Source: Curvibacter cyanobacteriorum
GTDB lineage: Bacteria > Pseudomonadota > Gammaproteobacteria > Burkholderiales > Burkholderiaceae_C
Direction of reading: 5' to 3'
NCBI RefSeq assembly: GCF_028649475.1
Contig: NZ_JAQSIP010000008.1
Coordinates: 62,001-126,000, forward strand
DNA length: 64,000 bases
The notes beneath the pieces were generated by a model. It had not been told where the DNA came from. It saw only the letters and a program-made list of their open reading frames with translations, and did no database searches. Shown piece by piece: positions 59,928 through 64,000 of the stretch; position 1 is the first letter of the stretch, and each line of letters begins with the position of its first letter. The translations under genes and the position numbers were made by a program.

Positions 59928-62535
59928 TTTCTGAGCTGCCTATGCGGCAGTGAACCGGGAACCAGCTTCCAACCCTTGGGCACGGCTTTTCTGAGCTGCC
60001 TATGGGGCAGTGAGCCGCATCATGGGCTGGGCGCCTGGCTCAGTGATTTTCTGAGCTGCCTATGCGGCAGTGAACAAAGCGCCGCCCCTGCCCCAGTCGC
60101 AGCTGATTTTCTGAGCTGCCTATGCGGCAGTGAACGCAAATGTGCCCGCGTCTGGGCCTCCCTGCCTTTTCTGAGCTGCCTATGCGGCAGTGAACCAGTG
60201 AGCGTGTCCGGGCATGGGCTCGCACGTTTTCTGAGCTGCCTATGCGGCAGTGAACGCCAGAACCTCGGGGGAGACCTCTTTTGAGCGTTTCTGAGCTGCC
60301 TATGCGGCAGTGAACGTTTTTCAGGCGGTTTGGGCCGACTTTGAGCATTTCTGAGCTGCCTATGCGGCAGTGAACAAACTCGCCCTGGAGCACGCGCAAT
60401 ACACGCATTTCTGAGCTGCCTATGCGGCAGTGAACACGGCCTCCACGCGCCGCAGCTCCCGCCAAACTTTCTGAGCTGCCTATGCGGCAGTGAACTGGAT
60501 GCGCTCGAACTGGTAGACCATCACATTTTTCTGAGCTGCCTATGCGGCAGTGAACCGCGGAGCCCCAGCACGATGGAACACCCCATTTTTCTGAGCTGCC
60601 TATGCGGCAGTGAACGTGCAGTTATCGTGATTTCTATGGTTCTTGGCTTTCTGAGCTGCCTATGCGGCTGTGAACCGCGGCAAGCTGCGGCGCCACCACG
60701 GGCGGCATTTCTGAGCTGCCTATGCGGCAGTGAACGACGAGGATTTTTTGCTCTTTGGCACCGCTGTTTTCTGAGCTGCCTTTGCGGCAGTGAACCACAA
60801 CTCCGGCACCGGCGCGCTGACCGTGCTTTTCTGAGCTGCCTATGCGGCAGTGAACGCATTGATCGACGCAGAGCGATACTGGTTTGATTTCTGAGCTGCC
60901 TATGCGGCAGTGAACGCTCGGCGCAGTTCTATGCCACCTTCTCGGCTTTTCTGAGCTGCCTATGCGGCAGTGAACTTTGCGGATGGCCGCGTTGCGATCG
61001 GTGCCCATTTCTGAGCTGCCTATGCGGCAGTGAACCAGGCCGCCATTCTTGCCGGCTCTCCGTTCACTTTCTGAGCTGCCTATGCGGCAGTGAACAAGCG
61101 CACCGTGGGCGGCAAGCGCGGGCGCGTTTTCTGAGCTGCCTATGCGGCAGTGAACGACTTCTACATCATCACGCAAGAGCCCGAGCTTTTCTGAGCTGCC
61201 TATGCGGCAGTGAACGTGTGGGCCCGCATTCGGGCGGCCCTGGCGAGTTTCTGAGCTGCCTATGCGGCAGTGAACACCCCCACGTAAAGACCGAAAGGAC
61301 GGCATCATTTCTGAGCTGCCTATGCGGCAGTGAACCCTCGGACATTGCCGTCCTTGAGCTGGAGGATTTTCTGAGCTGCCTATGCGGCAGTGAACCCACT
61401 CGCTGACGACGGCGATGCGCTGCGGCTTTTCTGAGCTGCCTATGCGGCAGTGAACGTTGGCAGAGCGCATCCGGTCGGAGCCGGTCATTTCTGAGCTGCC
61501 TATGCGGCAGTGAACTCATGATGCGTTGCCTCCATTCTGTTGGGTGGTTTCTGAGCTGCCTATGCGGCAGTGAACTTGGCAAACGTGGCATAGCCGGGTA
61601 CGTTCTTTTTCTGAGCTGCCTATGCGGCAGTGAACGTGGTGGTGCGGAGTTCGGCGTCTTTGCCGAGTTTCTGAGCTGCCTATGCGGCAGTGAACATTCA
61701 GCGGTGGGAGTCCAGGTGCCACGGATATTTCTGAGCTGCCTATGCGGCAGTGAACGGCCTGGGGAACCTCCCCACGGTTCTGCAGTGTTTCTGAGCTGCC
61801 TATGCGGCAGTGAACTTGACCGATGTGATCTATCGCATCTCCCCCACTTTCTGAGCTGCCTATGCGGCAGTGAACGTAGGCATCGCATCCGTCCATCGTT
61901 TCTACTTTTTCTGAGCTGCCTATGCGGCAGTGAACCCAACATCGACAAGCAGGCGGCTGCGTTGGAATTTCTGAGCTGCCTATGCGGCAGTGAACCCGGT
62001 GACGGCGCCGAGCGTCCAATCTTTGATTTTCTGAGCTGCCTATGCGGCAGTGAACCGGAATTTGGCGCCCATGGTGTCGGCGGACCATTTCTGAGCTGCC
62101 TATGCGGCAGTGAACAGCCAAGCAAAGGAATGATCGCCAGGACAACGTTTCTGAGCTGCCTATGCGGCAGTGAACGAGCTCACCGCGGCGCAGAACTCGG
62201 CCAGCCATTTCTGAGCTGCCTATGCGGCAGTGAACATTGCAGCGCTCCGGATCGTGTGAGTGATGCTTTTCTGAGCTGCCTATGCGGCAGTGAACAGGAT
62301 CCGGGTTATTGGCCTAGCCCATATCTTTTTCTGAGCTGCCTATGCGGCAGTGAACCTTTTCGTCCTGATCTACTTCCTTTCCAGACTTTTCTGAGCTGCC
62401 TATGCGGCAGTGAACGCCCGGCTGCATGCCACCATTGATGAGGCCAATTTCTGAGCTGCCTATGCGGCAGTGAACACGTGTGAACGCGGTCAGCAAGGCC
62501 CTGGATTTTTCTGAGCTGCCTATGCGGCAGTGAAC
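59928..62535 (-). CRISPR. Type I-F CRISPR array, 44 repeats and 43 spacers of exactly 32 bp
   Basis: Forty-four 28-bp repeats occur every 60 bases, from 59928-59955 to 62508-62535. On the plus strand each starts TTTCTGAG, contains the hairpin CTGCC-TATGC-GGCAG, and ends TGAAC. On the minus strand it begins GTTCACTGCC and ends CTCAGAAA, matching the type I-F pattern whose 5' handle Cas6f leaves after cleaving below the hairpin. Forty-one copies are identical. Variants lie at 59988 (loop and 3' end), 60648 (stem base, GGCTG) and 60768 (loop). All 43 spacers are 32 bp and look different from each other by eye. Transcription is leftward from the leader near cas6f. Confidence 0.98.
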
Positions 62536-62614
62536 TCAAGTCGACTCTTGCTAAGTCATTGAATCTCAAAGCAAAAGCAACAACCCGCAGACAAAACCCA
62601 AGTTTTAATCAACG
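62536..62614 (-). promoter_or_regulatory. CRISPR leader with IHF-like site
   Basis: This AT-rich segment joins the array to the 3' side of cas6f, and is the leader on the minus strand. ATTCAATGACTTA (minus strand, 62552-62564) differs by one base from the IHF consensus WATCAANNNNTTR and starts 16 bases from the first repeat. IHF bending of the leader is known to direct spacer integration in type I-F systems. The array promoter should also be here; TTGATTAAAAC (62601-62611, minus strand) is AT-rich but I could not assign hexamers. Confidence 0.7.
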
Positions 62615-62647
62615 CGTGCAAGTCCTTGATTCACAAGGACTTGCACG
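62615..62647 (-). terminator. Strong hairpin between cas6f and the CRISPR leader
   Basis: A perfect 14-bp stem begins CGTGCAAGTCCTTG and closes with its complement around a 5-base loop ATTCA. It starts 18 bases beyond the cas6f stop and lies in front of the AT-rich leader. It could end the cas operon transcript, but the T run expected of an intrinsic terminator is missing on both strands. It may instead be a binding or regulatory element of the leader. Confidence 0.6.
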
Positions 62648-62664
62648 GGCGCTGGAAAAAAGGG

Positions 62665-63234
62665 TCAGAACCAGGGCGTGGTGGCCGTGGTGCTCAATCC
62701 ATAAGCATTGAAGTCGCCATGTACCGGGTCGGCCTGCACTGGCCCCAGGCGCAAGAACATCAAAAAGCGCTGCCCAGTGCTGGCACTTTGAACCGACAGG
62801 AATGGCAGGCTCAAGGTCTCCGCCGCACTGTCGGGCACCCGTTCACGGGCTTGTTCAGGTGTCAAACCATGGCGCTTCATCTGGCGACGGCGCAGGCGCT
62901 CAGGGTTGCTCTTGGCTTGAACACGGGACAGTCGCCGGTGCTCTGCGCTCACCGGAACAGGTGCCAACACCGGATCCACCGTCACATGGTCCGCCATGCC
63001 CTTCAGCCAAGGACTGGCCATGAGTTGAGCCAAAGCATCCGGTGAGCCAAACACACGCAGGGTTTGTCCAAGTCCCAGGGGCCGATCGCTGTAGCCAGGA
63101 AACCCCACTGCCAAGCCTTGGCTCTGCAACTGCACCAATGCACGGTGCAGCTTGGCATACAAGGCGGTTAACAAGTGATGAGGCGCAAACTCAGGATCGG
63201 GCAACAAATGGACGTCAAGGTAATGCGTCAGCAT
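62665..63234 (-). CDS. cas6f: CRISPR-associated endoribonuclease Cas6f (Csy4)
   Basis: Cas6f cleaves the CRISPR transcript at each repeat hairpin and stays on the crRNA 3' end. The 189-residue product matches Csy4 in length and motif. MLTHYLDVHLLPDPEFAPHH starts the ferredoxin-like domain, with catalytic His30 in YAKLHRAL. The Arg-rich helix SRVQAKSNPERLRRRQMKRH binds the hairpin, and SASTGQRF includes the likely catalytic Ser150. It ends TPWF, like the Pseudomonas protein. ATG at 63234 starts seven bases after the csy3 stop; the longer frame to 63276 overlaps csy3 and is less likely. The array lies directly downstream. Confidence 0.96.
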   Translation of the reverse strand: MLTHYLDVHLLPDPEFAPHHLLTALYAKLHRALVQLQSQGLAVGFPGYSDRPLGLGQTLRVFGSPDALAQLMASPWLKGMADHVTVDPVLAPVPVSAEHRRLSRVQAKSNPERLRRRQMKRHGLTPEQARERVPDSAAETLSLPFLSVQSASTGQRFLMFLRLGPVQADPVHGDFNAYGLSTTATTPWF

Positions 63235-63241
63235 GGGGGCC

Positions 63242-64000
63242 TCAATCCTTACCTGCGTCGCCAAAAACACCACCACGAATCAGGGTGGCTATCACAAAGT
63301 GCTGCTGCTCCAAAGCGGGCACCTTGTCTTTGAGCAGCCAGTTGTCCAACAGGTTGTAGAAGTCGATCTTGTCAGCGGGCTTGCGGCACGCTTTGCCCAA
63401 CGTGGTGATGGAGCCGTAGGGTTCCACGGCGATCGGGCCCACCTCGGCCACCTCTGGATGCCAGGTGTCAATGGTGCGGATGGCATTGCCCAACTTCTGG
63501 GAGTGAATGCCCGCCACGCCGCTCACGGTATACAGCGTCTTGCTTTTGCCCGAGCTGGCCTTGTCCAGAATCAGCTCTTGTGACGGATAGACTTCCTGAC
63601 CGGATCCCAAACGGGCGAACGCCGTGACCTGCAGCAACACATGGCTCTGACCATTCAAGCCGGAGGCGATCAAATCACCCAGCTCCTGCAAGGCTTCGGC
63701 GGCAACGCCTGGGGTGAAATCGCGCAGCGACAAGCCCAGGCCATCAAACGTCCAGCTGCTTTGCGGCGCGCCATTGACCATGTGCTGGACCAAGACCTCC
63801 ACCTGTTCGGCACCCACCCGATTGCGCCACAGGAATCGGCCGTTGGCCAGGTTGTAGGCATAGCGTGAGGCCAGCTCCGCGAAGCCGACACGCTGCACAT
63901 AGTCACGCACGGTGCCCAACAGTTTGGCCTGGTAGTCCGCGTTGTTGCAGGCATTCGGGGTCCCGGCACCACTCAAAACGCGCAACGAGAAAGTCACTTT
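63242..64000 (-). CDS. csy3: Type I-F Cascade backbone protein Csy3 (Cas7f), 3' part
   Basis: About 252 residues of Cas7f are present; the first 80-90 residues lie beyond the right edge. The frame is open through base 64000, where it reads KVTFSLRVLSGAGTPNACN. Visible parts include YAYNLANGRFLWRNRVGAEQ, LYTVSGVAGIHSQKLGNAIR and TLIRGGVFGDAGKD at the end. Cas7f forms the six-subunit spine that holds the spacer in the Csy complex. It ends seven bases before cas6f, the usual order cas1-cas2/3-csy1-csy2-csy3-cas6f. The upstream cas genes should be just past this window. Confidence 0.93.
   Translation of the reverse strand, partial: KVTFSLRVLSGAGTPNACNNADYQAKLLGTVRDYVQRVGFAELASRYAYNLANGRFLWRNRVGAEQVEVLVQHMVNGAPQSSWTFDGLGLSLRDFTPGVAAEALQELGDLIASGLNGQSHVLLQVTAFARLGSGQEVYPSQELILDKASSGKSKTLYTVSGVAGIHSQKLGNAIRTIDTWHPEVAEVGPIAVEPYGSITTLGKACRKPADKIDFYNLLDNWLLKDKVPALEQQHFVIATLIRGGVFGDAGKD

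Noticed and set aside
59976-62438. Repetitive open frames across the array (repeating FLSCLCGSE on plus, VHCRIGSSE or SLPHRQLRK on minus)
   Set aside because: The frames are the CRISPR repeat read every 60 bases, which is a multiple of three. They are not proteins.
63235-63276. Longer Cas6f start
   Set aside because: It overlaps the csy3 end; the family start motif begins at 63234 and has better spacing.

Overview
The window is about 64 kb of high-GC chromosome from a betaproteobacterium, most likely a member of the Comamonadaceae (Acidovorax, Hydrogenophaga or Rhodoferax-like). The evidence is the flgM-flgA / flgBCDEFGHIJKL layout, orphan TctC-type solute-binding proteins, the GC-rich interspersed intergenic repeat, and a type I-F CRISPR repeat. 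Coding density is high. Genes are mostly in short translationally coupled runs on both strands.

Layout. (1) 1-13.1 kb: flagellar hook/basal-body locus. flgM (cut by the window edge, with a FliA-type promoter) and flgA read left. flgB to flgL read right and end in an HDOD-domain gene. (2) 13.2-22.3 kb: amino-acid-type metabolism. A MocR regulator faces a coupled LysE exporter, EamA exporter and aminotransferase set across a spacer rich in repeats. PhzF, VOC, threonine-dehydratase-like, histidine-phosphatase and unknown genes follow. (3) 22.3-31.3 kb, minus strand: an LtaS/YejM-type membrane hydrolase, an RlmN-like radical-SAM protein, and a cyanate module made of cyanase, a NrtABD/CynABD-type ABC transporter and an adjacent two-component system. 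(4) 31.4-41.4 kb: a TetR/NTF2-like pair sharing twin perfect operators, a lipoprotein, a sulfatase, and a MarR-controlled region with a CoA-transferase, an HMG-CoA-lyase-like enzyme, a VOC protein and two TctC proteins. GNAT and acyl-CoA-binding protein genes follow. (5) 41.6-48.5 kb: peptidase/amidohydrolase genes (one broken by an in-frame amber codon), ArgE, a branched-chain-type binding protein and a molybdopterin oxidoreductase. (6) 48.5-59.5 kb: iron and acetylation functions. These are hemP behind a Fur box, gamma-glutamyltransferase, MgtC, a histone-deacetylase-family enzyme next to a Pat-like acetyltransferase, a PepSY protein, and a TonB siderophore receptor behind a second Fur box.

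(7) 59.9-64 kb: a type I-F CRISPR-Cas locus transcribed leftward. The order is csy3 (cut by the right edge), cas6f/csy4, a strong hairpin, an AT-rich leader with an IHF-like site, then 44 regular 28-bp repeats with 43 spacers. Each spacer is exactly 32 bp. A decayed 45th repeat in register lies at the old end. This is the clearest accessory system in the window. I see no wholly unknown multi-gene system. The most unusual points are the decayed trailer of the array, a stem-breaking repeat variant inside it, the leader hairpin, the Cys-rich pre-Tat extension of the cyanate/nitrate binding protein, and the amber-interrupted peptidase gene.
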